Shown piece by piece: positions 1-7,443 of a stretch of DNA of 64,000 nt. The stretch lies in assembly GCA_052380005.1 (NCBI GenBank), contig JBQTCJ010000016.1; one strand, 5' to 3'. The DNA is from Salinarimonas sp052380005 (GTDB taxonomy: Bacteria > Pseudomonadota > Alphaproteobacteria > Rhizobiales > Beijerinckiaceae). Position 1 is the stretch's first letter. Each line of letters opens with the position of its first letter. The position numbers and the translations under genes are program-made. Below the pieces are notes generated by a model. The model made no database searches. It was not told the DNA's origin and saw only the letters and a program-made list of their open reading frames with translations.

Positions 1-1302
1 CGCGTCGTTGGCCACGAGCACGCGGGCGATCTCGCGCCCGTAGCGGCCCACCCCGAAGACGATGGCTTCGTAGCGCCCCGCCGTCGTCGCCTCGTCCTCG
101 GTCTCGCGGAACGGGTTCCTGCGCTCCGCCCAGCCGAGCAGCGGCTCGAGCCAGCCGTAGAGCGTCTGCGAGTAGAGGATCATGTAGGTCGACAGCGTGA
201 TGGTCACGAGGCCGACCAGCGTCACGAGCCCGATCGAGGCGTCGCCGACATGCCCGAGCGTGACGCCCATCGCCATGAAGATGAGCGAGAACTCGGAGAT
301 CTGCGCGACCGTCAGCCCGGCGAGGAAGCCGGTGCGCTTGCGGTAGCCCATCGCCCCCATGATCGCGAGCACGATCAAGGGGTTGCCCACGAGCACGAAG
401 ACCGAGAGCACCAGCGCCGGCACGACCTGGTCCCCCAGCGTGCCGAGCCGGAGCGAGGAGCCGAGCGCCACGAAGAAGAAGAGCAGCAGGAAGTCGCGCA
501 GCGACGCGAGCCGCGAGCCGATCGCCTCCCGGAAGGAGGTCGAGGCCAGCGACACGCCGGCGATCAGGCCGCCGAGCTCCTTGCCGAGCCCGATCACGTC
601 GCAGAGCGCGGCGAACATCACCGCCCAGGCGAGCGCGAAGGCGACGAGCAGCTCCGGCAGGCTCGCCACGCGCCGCAGGAGCGGCTCGGCGCCCCAGCGG
701 ATGAACACGCCGACCAGCGCGAGCAGCACGACGCCCGCCCCGAGCGTGCCCGCGATCCCGAGCCCCGCCGGGCTCCCCTGCGCCCCGACGCCGAGCGTCG
801 AGAGCACGATCATCGCCAGCACCACGACGATGTCCTGCACGATCAGGAAGCCGATGGCGATGCGCCCGTGCAGCGCGTCGACCTCCCGCTTGTCGGAGAG
901 GAGCTTCACGATGATGATCGTGGAGGAGAAGGTGAGCGCCACCGCCACGTAGAGGCTCGTCGTGAGGTCGAGCCCGAGCGCGAGGCAGATCAGGAAGCCG
1001 ACGCCCGCAGTGAACCCCACCTGCCCGAGCCCCGTCGCCAGCGACACCGCGCCGAGGCTGCGGATCGCCTGGAAGTCGAGCTTGAGCCCCACGAGGAAGA
1101 GCAGCACCGCGATGCCGATCTCGGCCAGGAGATCGACGTACTCGGCCTCGTGCACGATCCCGAGCACGTCCGGCCCGACGACGATGCCCGTGGCGATGAA
1201 GGCGACGATCAGCGGCTGCTTGAGCAGATGCCCCAGGAGCCCGATGCCGGCGGCGAGCGCGAGCAGGAGGGCGATCTCGTAGAAGGGGTAGGTCTCGTCC
1301 AT
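1..1302 (-). CDS. CPA2-family monovalent cation:proton antiporter (C-terminus beyond the window)
   Basis: Integral membrane antiporter exchanging Na+ or K+ for H+, of the KefB/KefC-like CPA2 type. The start ATG is at 1302 and 434 codons are visible, with no stop before the window edge. Roughly residues 5-385 form about twelve hydrophobic helices. A signature stretch (GIVVGPDVLGI) follows the first helices, and LTFSSTIIIVKLL and GKELGGLIAG match the conserved core helices of the family. After a charged linker (WAERRNPFRETEDE) a Rossmann motif starts (IVFGVGRYGREIARVL), so a TrkA-N nucleotide-binding domain follows and is cut by the edge. The exact ion and a KefC-like glutathione gating are not decided by what is visible. 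Confidence 0.9.
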   Translation of the reverse strand, partial: MDETYPFYEIALLLALAAGIGLLGHLLKQPLIVAFIATGIVVGPDVLGIVHEAEYVDLLAEIGIAVLLFLVGLKLDFQAIRSLGAVSLATGLGQVGFTAGVGFLICLALGLDLTTSLYVAVALTFSSTIIIVKLLSDKREVDALHGRIAIGFLIVQDIVVVLAMIVLSTLGVGAQGSPAGLGIAGTLGAGVVLLALVGVFIRWGAEPLLRRVASLPELLVAFALAWAVMFAALCDVIGLGKELGGLIAGVSLASTSFREAIGSRLASLRDFLLLFFFVALGSSLRLGTLGDQVVPALVLSVFVLVGNPLIVLAIMGAMGYRKRTGFLAGLTVAQISEFSLIFMAMGVTLGHVGDASIGLVTLVGLVTITLSTYMILYSQTLYGWLEPLLGWAERRNPFRETEDEATTAGRYEAIVFGVGRYGREIARVLVANDA

Positions 1303-1654
1303 GTCCGGGCGGGGCCTTTCGCGAGTCTCGGGGGCGGCGGGTGCGGGGGGACTATCGCGTAGCGGGGACACGGCGTGTAGACGCGGGGAATGCGTAGGCC
1401 ATCCCGCCCCCTCGGGGCGGGGACCGCCCGCGACAACGGATCGGCGGCGGGGTCCCACAGGGGCACGACGGCGGGCGGCGCGGTCTCTCCTTCCCTGTAC
1501 GGGAAGGTGTCGCCGGCGAAGCCGGTGACGGATGGGGCGCGGCGCGAAAGCGACGCGTTCCACGAAGCGGAAGAGCACCGTATCCACGGCTACTGTCGTT
1601 CTTCGGCTGCGCCGAACGCGCGGCACGCTCGCACCCCAGGACGGAGCGCCCCTC
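1303..1654. other. Intergenic stretch with small hairpins, no gene seen
   Basis: About 350 bp between the antiporter start and the broken small gene. It contains repeat-like hairpins, for example CTTCCC/GGGAAG around 1491-1506 and a GTCGCCGGC...GCCGGTGAC pair around 1509-1530. These resemble extragenic palindromic elements. No reading frame here has a ribosome binding site or recognisable protein. Confidence 0.4.
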
Positions 1655-1987
1655 TCAGGGATACGTCCACCCGCCCCCGCGCCCCTCGAGCCGCTCCACG
1701 GCCGCGGCGGCGATGTCGTCCTCGTCGAGGGGCGGCGGCGCGCCGTCGCCGTAGTGGCCGCCGCCGAGGAGCCGCGGGCGCGGCGCGACGCCCTCGCGCA
1801 GCCGCGCCGCCCAATAGGCCTCCGTCCGCGCCCGCTAGGCCCGCTCGGACGCGACCCGCGCCGCCACCGCCCGCGCCACCCGCCGGGGACGGGTGCGGCG
1901 CCGACACCGGACGAGGAGGGCCGCGAGGAAGCTCCCGAGGAGGGCGATGGCGAGGAGGGCGAGCGCGAGAGTGAGGGGGGTGGGCAT
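1655..1987 (-). pseudogene. Small single-helix membrane protein interrupted by an in-frame amber codon
   Basis: Starting at ATG 1987 the frame encodes a short N-terminal hydrophobic helix (LALALLAIALLGSFLAALLV), an Arg-rich stretch, then TAG at 1837-1835 after 50 residues. The same frame continues for 59 more codons with very high third-position G+C and a protein-like sequence (RTEAYWAARLREG, later LDEDDIAAAAVERLEGRG) to TGA at 1655. This looks like one gene of about 110 codons with a single nonsense mutation. Alternatives are a true 50-residue product, readthrough, or an assembly error. I do not recognise a named family. Confidence 0.5.
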
Positions 1988-2123
1988 GGGTGGGTTCCGT
2001 TACCGAGGGTCGACTGACTGACAGACACAGTACGACAGACGGATAGATACCACAATTCGCGCAATTCACCGGCCTTCCGTGCGGGCCGCCTTTTCTCGCA
2101 GCTTGCGCCTGTGGAGGCGCGGC

Positions 2124-2453
2124 GTGACTCTCAAGGAAATCTTCGGCTCGAACGTCCGCGCCGCGCGCGAGGCCCGGGACTGGTCCCGCCCCGACCTCGC
2201 CGAGCGCTCCGGCCTCGCCGACAACACCATCGCCCGGGTCGAGCGCGGCGAGATGGGCCTCTCCTTCGAGAACATCGAGGCGCTGGCCCGCGCCTTCGGC
2301 ATCGAGCCCATCGCCCTCTTCGCCCCCGAGCCCCCAATCGACTCGCCCCCCGAGCGCACCCGCCAGCTCCAGCGCATCGACGTGCTGCTGCGCCGGCTGG
2401 AGGAGAAGGAGCTGGCAAGGGTCGGGCGGGTGATCAAGGCGATGGAGGGGTGA
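2124..2453 (+). CDS. XRE-family helix-turn-helix regulator
   Basis: Small DNA-binding regulator of about 109 residues. A Cro/CI-type HTH spans residues 5-60 (NVRAAREARDWSRPDLAERSG, then LADNTIARVERGE and LSFENIEALARAFGI). The C-terminal tail is Pro/Arg-rich, with a short helix ending LARVGRVIKAMEG. I chose GTG 2124 because GGAGG lies 7 bases upstream and the HTH then starts at the N-terminus; a longer form from GTG 2079 has no such site. The gene is G+C-rich like the backbone and converges on the A+T-richer module at 2471. Its targets cannot be read from the sequence. Confidence 0.85.
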   Translation: MTLKEIFGSNVRAAREARDWSRPDLAERSGLADNTIARVERGEMGLSFENIEALARAFGIEPIALFAPEPPIDSPPERTRQLQRIDVLLRRLEEKELARVGRVIKAMEG

Positions 2454-2472
2454 GGCGCACTCCTAGCGCCTC
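2452..2472. terminator. Hairpin between convergent genes
   Basis: GAGGCGC (2452-2458) pairs with GCGCCTC (2466-2472) across a 7-base loop. It overlaps the stop codons of the XRE gene and of the convergent gene ending at 2471, so it could end transcription from both sides. There is no strong T-run. Confidence 0.4.
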
Positions 2473-3502
2473 AGCTCTTATCTGGCTTCCAATAAGCGAG
2501 CGGCTCGAATCTATCCTCAACCTGGTATACAAAGACCCTACCTGAAGGAATAGCATTGTTGTGTGAGTACCTACTAGGAGAACGGCAAACAACTTGAAAC
2601 TTTTCATTTGCTAACGCCGCAATGCCAAAAGCCAGCGCATGCGTTTTCGCACCGATCGCAAAGCATGTTGTAGGACGCTCAAGGCATCTAATGGTCTCCT
2701 TGGCCATCCCGACTACGTCAAATAAATCATACTCGAACGCCTCTACACAAGGCGTCGCAAGTAGAAGTTCACGCGCGGTCAGCTCACTTTCGTACTGAAC
2801 ACTAGGCAGCCTCTCCTTGGAGCCTGTTACGCCGAAAACGCACATCCTATCCGCCTCAAATCTCTCAATTAATGGAAGCGCACTGCTAACTTCTCCACCG
2901 AGCGAGACAAATAAGTCTCGTCTTGACGGGACATACGTCTCTCCCTCAAAATAGGGGACCTGTAGCGACGTCCATTCACCTTCAGATATAAGGGAGCCGT
3001 GACCTACTGCTTTGCCGAGCCGGAACTCGTACTTACCCGCCTCCGAGTAAAGGAAATCCATTCTGGCGGCGACATCCTCTCGAAAGCCATGCCCAAGCAG
3101 GTACAGCAAATATCTCTTCGGCAAGCATGAAATATCTATAATAATGGACAGAGGGTTGCCAGCCTCACGTACAGCATCGCTCATCAATCGTCTGAATACA
3201 GCGACGTTATCCTCCCAATCCACAGATGACGCGAGTTTGAAGCTCTCAACGCCAGAACCGAGGATTGATCTTGCGTCAGACTCGACTTGATCCTTCCGCT
3301 CGTCCGCACTCGCATCCACCGACGCAAATCGGATCAATTTGACGGCTCGCGCCCTCCCACTCAAGTGTTCAAGAGCTGTGGTCGCCCGTGCCTCCCAACT
3401 GACGAAAGCAAGCGCCAAATCGTATTTACGCAGCAAAGAACAACCGTCGTCCACGAGCCCCTGGCGCACATGGAATGTTCCGATTGCGCACTCAATCATC
3501 AT
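2471..3502 (-). CDS. Unrecognised protein, third gene of a phosphoesterase-ATPase module
   Basis: Product of about 343 residues with no family I can name. It reads like two alpha/beta domains. The first has a Rossmann-like strand pattern (DLALAFVSWEARATTALEHL, then VKLIRFAS) and a conserved-looking motif IIIDISCLPKRYLLYLLGHG near residue 120. The second has alternating strands and helices (MCVFGVTGSKERLP, CFAIGAKTHALAFGIAALA). It has no signal peptide or membrane helix. The start (ATG 3502, or ATG 3499) overlaps the end of the ATPase gene by about 10 bases, so the two are translationally coupled. Base composition is clearly A+T-richer than the backbone, as in its two partners. A sensor or effector role is inference from context only. 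Confidence 0.8.
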   Translation of the reverse strand: MMIECAIGTFHVRQGLVDDGCSLLRKYDLALAFVSWEARATTALEHLSGRARAVKLIRFASVDASADERKDQVESDARSILGSGVESFKLASSVDWEDNVAVFRRLMSDAVREAGNPLSIIIDISCLPKRYLLYLLGHGFREDVAARMDFLYSEAGKYEFRLGKAVGHGSLISEGEWTSLQVPYFEGETYVPSRRDLFVSLGGEVSSALPLIERFEADRMCVFGVTGSKERLPSVQYESELTARELLLATPCVEAFEYDLFDVVGMAKETIRCLERPTTCFAIGAKTHALAFGIAALANEKFQVVCRSPSRYSHNNAIPSGRVFVYQVEDRFEPLAYWKPDKS

Positions 3503-5588
3503 CACTTCTCGCAATCAGAGGAAGCAACAGCTGCTCTACTTCTTCTGGAGCATCTTTCACCAGACCTGCTACCCACTGATCGGGCGTTAGATCTGCTCCA
3601 GGAAGGCATACTCGGGACAGGTATTCAACGGACAGGCGCACAGGCTCATACGCTCCACGGTAAGAGAACAGAAAGCGCGGCGCAAATCGCCTATGCAATC
3701 TGAAGCCAGAGATCGGTTTCATTCGCGCAAGACCCCGAATGGCTCTATGCTTCAAAGGAACAGTCCGGAGATATCCAGCGAGTTCTGCGCGGCTTATAAT
3801 CCGTTCGGCATATAGCCTGGCCTCTTCATCGTCAACGAGAAGGTCGTCTGACTTTCGCAAAATAAACACCCCCCTCTCACTTGTAGACAGCGCCTTATGG
3901 CCTGTCGTCGATTGCAAGCTAGAAGTGTACTTCGCCAATGCCTCAATCAAATTCGACATAGAAACTGCGGCCGGATCAGACGTCCCTCCAACTCCCTCAA
4001 ACCAATCATTGCTCGATTTATAGATTCCCTCGGTCTGGATGGAATTTGCAATCTTAGTACGAGAACTAAACCTCCGTAAAATCACAGTTTCGTCAGACTT
4101 TTGAAACGCATCACGATAGGCATCATAAACATCAGCCATTATCTCCAAAAAATCGCGTATCGATCCATCAGATAGTGAAATTATTATGTTGGACCCCGAA
4201 AGAGGAAGACGTTTAAAACCGATCCTTGCAGAAATCTGAAGAAGTGCACCGACCATCTTTCTTCTTAACCAAGCTTGATGGTTTGATTGCTCAAGCATCG
4301 GCACATATTTAATCATCCGTTCAAGATCCGATTCATCTGCCACCGACTTGAACGACTCTCCCCGGCCCATCCAATGCCAAAGGATGTAAGCCTGATAATA
4401 GGGTAAAGGTTCTATTCCCTCTCTACTAATCTTTCGATCTGATTGGTCATTGATATGTCGTAGGAGCAACTCGGCCGCAGCACGTATCTGTCGAGCTAGC
4501 GGGCTAGTCGACCGACGGATCATAAGGTGTAGAATATCATTTACACTAGACGAACCAAGTTTTTCATCTAAGGAGAATATTGAGGCGATTGTCTTGCCAG
4601 TTACTTTGGGCCGGTCAGAGGGCGGCAGCGAAAAAAATACCCTTAAACTGGAAACTGCCTCACAGAGCTTATAGAAATCTTCTTTAACTCTAAAGTCAAG
4701 AGGCACAACAACTCGATCTGCATCTGTTAACGGCTGCTCAGGAAGGAAGGTGTCAGCCCCTTCTATCGCATCTCCCACTGCGCACACTACCCACGAAATC
4801 GGAAATTTTCGGACACGAACCATTGTGTTGAGAGATTTGAGTTGAAGTTGGCTCAAAACCTCGCAGTCATCAAGGCAGAACTTAAAGCCAGGCGCAGAAC
4901 TTGACTTGGAATTCGAATATTTAACAGTCGAGGAAAGCTGCTTACATAATGTCACAAGCATTTCGTTCGGTTGTCGTGCTGGCAAAGAATCGATTAAAGT
5001 AGACACAAAACCCCTGCCAGTCGCTTCATTCATGCGTCGTATAACGGTCCTCATCAGCTTTGCCAAAGAGTCAAAACTTAGTGGCCGTGGGCTAAGAAAG
5101 TTGGTGAGCTGCGGGAACTCAGACAAGAATTTTTCAACTACCTCGAACTCTGCTTCTGCTTGGAACGTTAGCTCGCCTGCCACTCTCAGCGAGTGTACAG
5201 CTGTAAGCGTTTTCTCAAGACAAATGAGTTCAATTGCGAGTGAAAAGAAAGAGTGAAACTCCAGTTCCGGATGCCGTGCCAGGGGGAATATTTCCTGCCA
5301 ATCTGCTCTTCCCATCGATTGCGAGACATGATCCGGAAGTCTAACGTAGACACCAATGTATTTAAAGTCGCTAAGTTTTCTCTGCAGCCGAAGAGATGGA
5401 TTTCGTAGTAAGTCTTCCCAACATATGCTTCTCAGAAGTGTTGTCTTGCCACTTCCCCTGCTCCCATGAACGTATGCGGATTTGTCGCCCGCGAGCGCGC
5501 GTGCGGTCGGCGCAAACCATATCAAGGGGAGGCCCGTATGATCGTGCTCCCATCGAGTTGGGCGGAAGGGATTGATCTCAGCGTCCAT
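3492..5588 (-). CDS. P-loop ATPase, ORC/CDC6-like (STAND/AAA type)
   Basis: Cytosolic ATPase of about 698 residues. The N-terminus has an NPFRPTRWE segment followed by a Walker A motif (GSRGSGKTT, residues 42-50). A Walker B-like FKFCLDDCEVL lies near residue 245 and is followed by a strand-helix sequence compatible with an AAA/STAND core. The remaining 350 residues are helical and probably form a sensing or coupling domain; I do not recognise it. It is the middle gene of a tight operon: its ATG (5588) shares a base with the phosphoesterase stop (TGATG), and the third gene overlaps its end. Low G+C against the flanks points to horizontal transfer. Large NTPases beside small enzymes are common in phage-defence loci, but that role is inferred. 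Confidence 0.85.
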   Translation of the reverse strand: MDAEINPFRPTRWEHDHTGLPLIWFAPTARALAGDKSAYVHGSRGSGKTTLLRSICWEDLLRNPSLRLQRKLSDFKYIGVYVRLPDHVSQSMGRADWQEIFPLARHPELEFHSFFSLAIELICLEKTLTAVHSLRVAGELTFQAEAEFEVVEKFLSEFPQLTNFLSPRPLSFDSLAKLMRTVIRRMNEATGRGFVSTLIDSLPARQPNEMLVTLCKQLSSTVKYSNSKSSSAPGFKFCLDDCEVLSQLQLKSLNTMVRVRKFPISWVVCAVGDAIEGADTFLPEQPLTDADRVVVPLDFRVKEDFYKLCEAVSSLRVFFSLPPSDRPKVTGKTIASIFSLDEKLGSSSVNDILHLMIRRSTSPLARQIRAAAELLLRHINDQSDRKISREGIEPLPYYQAYILWHWMGRGESFKSVADESDLERMIKYVPMLEQSNHQAWLRRKMVGALLQISARIGFKRLPLSGSNIIISLSDGSIRDFLEIMADVYDAYRDAFQKSDETVILRRFSSRTKIANSIQTEGIYKSSNDWFEGVGGTSDPAAVSMSNLIEALAKYTSSLQSTTGHKALSTSERGVFILRKSDDLLVDDEEARLYAERIISRAELAGYLRTVPLKHRAIRGLARMKPISGFRLHRRFAPRFLFSYRGAYEPVRLSVEYLSRVCLPGADLTPDQWVAGLVKDAPEEVEQLLLPLIARSDDD

Positions 5589-6859
5589 CACATATCGGCC
5601 CTTATAATCCAGTCATCTTGCGGAAGATTGTCGTTCTCAATCGTCAATAACCCATCTGCTACCAATTGTTCCACAACGATTTTTAGTCGCGTTTCATCAG
5701 GTTTGGGCTTAATTTTCGATGCAATGCTCTCAACTTCTGACCAGTATGCAACCCTTAGGTGCAGCAACTTCGTGAATAGACTTGTCGAGAGCGGATCAAG
5801 CCGACGCCGGCGTCCAGCCAACGGCATCGAAACCTTCTTTAACTGTGTCAAAAATCCCGACTGATCGAAGCGGATTGGAGTGATGTGACAAGCAATGGCA
5901 ACATTGCCTGGCGTGAATATGATGTCAACGACATTAAAGCCTCGAAGGGCATTAGGCGCGCTGATCACAAGTATTGGCGCCCCGTTCTGGTTCTGCACCA
6001 GCTCAATTGGGTCTTCATGAATGTGACCATGGAGATAAATAATTGGCCTGCCTGCCTCGCAAAGGGAGGCCCTCAGTGCACCACCGTTTATCAACTCCGT
6101 GTAGGGTGCCAATCGCGGGAGCCGTTGAGGAAGAAGGTTGTGGTGGGCAACGATAATCGGAATTTCTCTTCCAGGAGTGGAACCGATCTCATGCATGAGG
6201 GCCGAGATCGAATCCTCGGTGAGAGCTGGTGTGTCGAGTTGACGATCGTAGTAAGCCTTCAACGCTTTACTTCCGCCAGAACTCCCTAATGCCTGGTCTA
6301 TCGCTGCCACGATCGGTCGGCGGAATTCCTCGGGTATGCTGCTTTCATCGCCGCAGCCCCAACAGCTGTTCATTAAAAGAACGCGTGTTTTCGGCCCGTC
6401 AGCACCAACCTCAATGCGGACCGGGCCGGTCACCGGCAGATTGCCAAGGCCAAACTGGCCGAGAGCAGCAGAAAGTGGAGAGAACTTCGTGGCAGTACCA
6501 GGTCGCTTGGCGAGGGTGCGATCGACGTCATGATTGCCGGGTACGATCCCGATTGGAATATGCTCGAATTTTCTTCCACTGCCTAACTGTAGCGCTTGAG
6601 CGATATACCGACAACACGCCTCGTAGCCACGAATCTGACCATAATCAGTAAAGTCTCCCATGAATAAAACGCAGTGTATTTGTTCTTCCTCAAGTAAGGA
6701 GAATATTTTTTTGAACACTCGCTTCAATGGAGAGACAGAAATAGCTGAGCTTAGCCCAGTGGGAAAACTGCGGTCTTTTAGATCGACGAAGGGCTGAGCA
6801 GATGCACCGCTCGGAAGGTGGATATCGCCGATCTGGAGGAGTCGAAGGCGCGGGAGCAT
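5588..6859 (-). CDS. Calcineurin-like metallophosphoesterase
   Basis: Metal-dependent phosphoesterase of about 423 residues. The metal-binding motifs of the family are in order: GDIH (11-14), GDFTD (68-72), GNHD (108-111), then AHHN and HGHIHED further on. Substrates of this family include phosphoproteins, cyclic nucleotides and DNA ends; nothing here decides which. The C-terminal 80 residues (LRVAYWSEVESIASKI, then LKIVVEQLVADGLLTIEN) look like a winged-helix unit. It is the promoter-proximal gene of a three-gene A+T-richer operon with an ATPase and an unknown protein. Before the transposon inserted upstream, this operon lay directly downstream of nrdJ. A nuclease or nucleotidase role in defence is inference. 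Confidence 0.88.
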   Translation of the reverse strand: MLPRLRLLQIGDIHLPSGASAQPFVDLKDRSFPTGLSSAISVSPLKRVFKKIFSLLEEEQIHCVLFMGDFTDYGQIRGYEACCRYIAQALQLGSGRKFEHIPIGIVPGNHDVDRTLAKRPGTATKFSPLSAALGQFGLGNLPVTGPVRIEVGADGPKTRVLLMNSCWGCGDESSIPEEFRRPIVAAIDQALGSSGGSKALKAYYDRQLDTPALTEDSISALMHEIGSTPGREIPIIVAHHNLLPQRLPRLAPYTELINGGALRASLCEAGRPIIYLHGHIHEDPIELVQNQNGAPILVISAPNALRGFNVVDIIFTPGNVAIACHITPIRFDQSGFLTQLKKVSMPLAGRRRRLDPLSTSLFTKLLHLRVAYWSEVESIASKIKPKPDETRLKIVVEQLVADGLLTIENDNLPQDDWIIRADM

Positions 6860-6865
6860 AGTCGC

Positions 6866-6893
6866 ATTATGGACAATTTAAGAGCATTTGCAA
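6866..6893 (-). promoter_or_regulatory. Possible promoter of the phosphoesterase operon
   Basis: On the minus strand TTGCAA (6893-6888) and CATAAT (6871-6866) are separated by 16 bases in an A+T-rich patch. The -10 element is only about 7 bases from ATG 6859, which has no Shine-Dalgarno sequence, so the message would be leaderless. Confidence 0.35.
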
Positions 6894-6955
6894 CTGCATT
6901 TTAAGTTTGGTCCTGTCGTCGATTGCAGTAGGTGAAGGAGGGCCGCCCCTCTTGT

Positions 6956-6960
6956 GGCGG
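6956..6960. repeat. Target-site duplication, left copy (GGCGG)
   Basis: Five bases GGCGG immediately outside the left terminal repeat are repeated at 29726-29730 outside the right one. A 5-bp duplication is the normal product of Tn7/Tni-type insertion. Just outside, GGAGGGCCGCC (6937-6947) is the exact complement of GGCGGCCCTCC at 29726-29736, so the two flanks were one hairpin. Confidence 0.8.
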
Positions 6961-6981
6961 TCTGAAGACGGCGATAAATTT
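6961..6981 (+). repeat. Left terminal inverted repeat of the transposon
   Basis: TCTGAAGACGGCGATAA followed by ATTT matches the right end (minus strand) at 14 of the first 17 positions, and at ATTT after one inserted base. The core GAAGACG resembles the AGAAGACG block in Tn5053/Tn402-family termini. Confidence 0.75.
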
Positions 6982-7056
6982 ACTCTTCGAGGGCAGTAAA
7001 CCCAATAGAATCAGTGCACTGATGGTCGAGGGTGGCAGATCCACCGGCCATAGCAG

Positions 7057-7080
7057 TTCCATAAGCTACCGCTTATGGAA
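7057..7080. repeat. Subterminal inverted repeat inside the left end
   Basis: TTCCATAAGC and GCTTATGGAA form a perfect 10-bp inverted pair around a TACC loop. The core TTCCATWA recurs twice near the right end on the minus strand (around 29704-29697 and in CTTCCATTAGGG near 29660), so these may be transposase-binding sites. Confidence 0.45.
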
Positions 7081-7100
7081 AACTTCTCCCCGATATATTT

Positions 7101-7130
7101 GCAAAAGAAAGCCCGCCACGAGGGCGGGCT
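7101..7130 (-). terminator. Intrinsic terminator of the tni operon
   Basis: On the minus strand AGCCCGCC/GGCGGGCT form an 8-bp stem with a 5-base loop, followed by TTCTTTTGC. It lies about 310 bp past the tniQ stop. The stretch 7131-7443 between them holds no gene I can support. Confidence 0.7.
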
Positions 7131-7443
7131 GCAAGGACGCGCTGCGGAAAGCGCATGTAGCCAGGTGCAGCGATCGCGCAAGAACGGCCCGAGTTTCACG
7201 GGCCTTGAGATTTAGCGCATCGATCACAAGAGTGTTGTGGGCGCCTGCGAGATAACCGAGTCCGTGATCCTCAAGACCAGAACGATCAGCCAGTAGGGGA
7301 TCGGCGTGAGGTACCACGGAGCACGACGCTCTCGCCGCTTCCGCTGCTTCGTTCGGGATGGATGGGCGATATCGGTCACAACGGTTCTCCACGTCGGAGG
7401 TCGAACATGAAGAACATCTAGCACACCACGCGTCGATACGCAA

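Noticed and set aside
3901..6926. Identical 16-mer CCTGTCGTCGATTGCA at 3901-3916 and 6911-6926
   Set aside because: One copy lies inside the ATPase gene, there is no flanking similarity, and a single 16-base match in 64 kb is not rare.
7066..7443. Minus-strand frames of 125 and about 51-66 residues between tniQ and the left end
   Set aside because: They start at TTG or GTG without ribosome binding sites, and the longer one runs through the terminator at 7101-7130. No family likeness.
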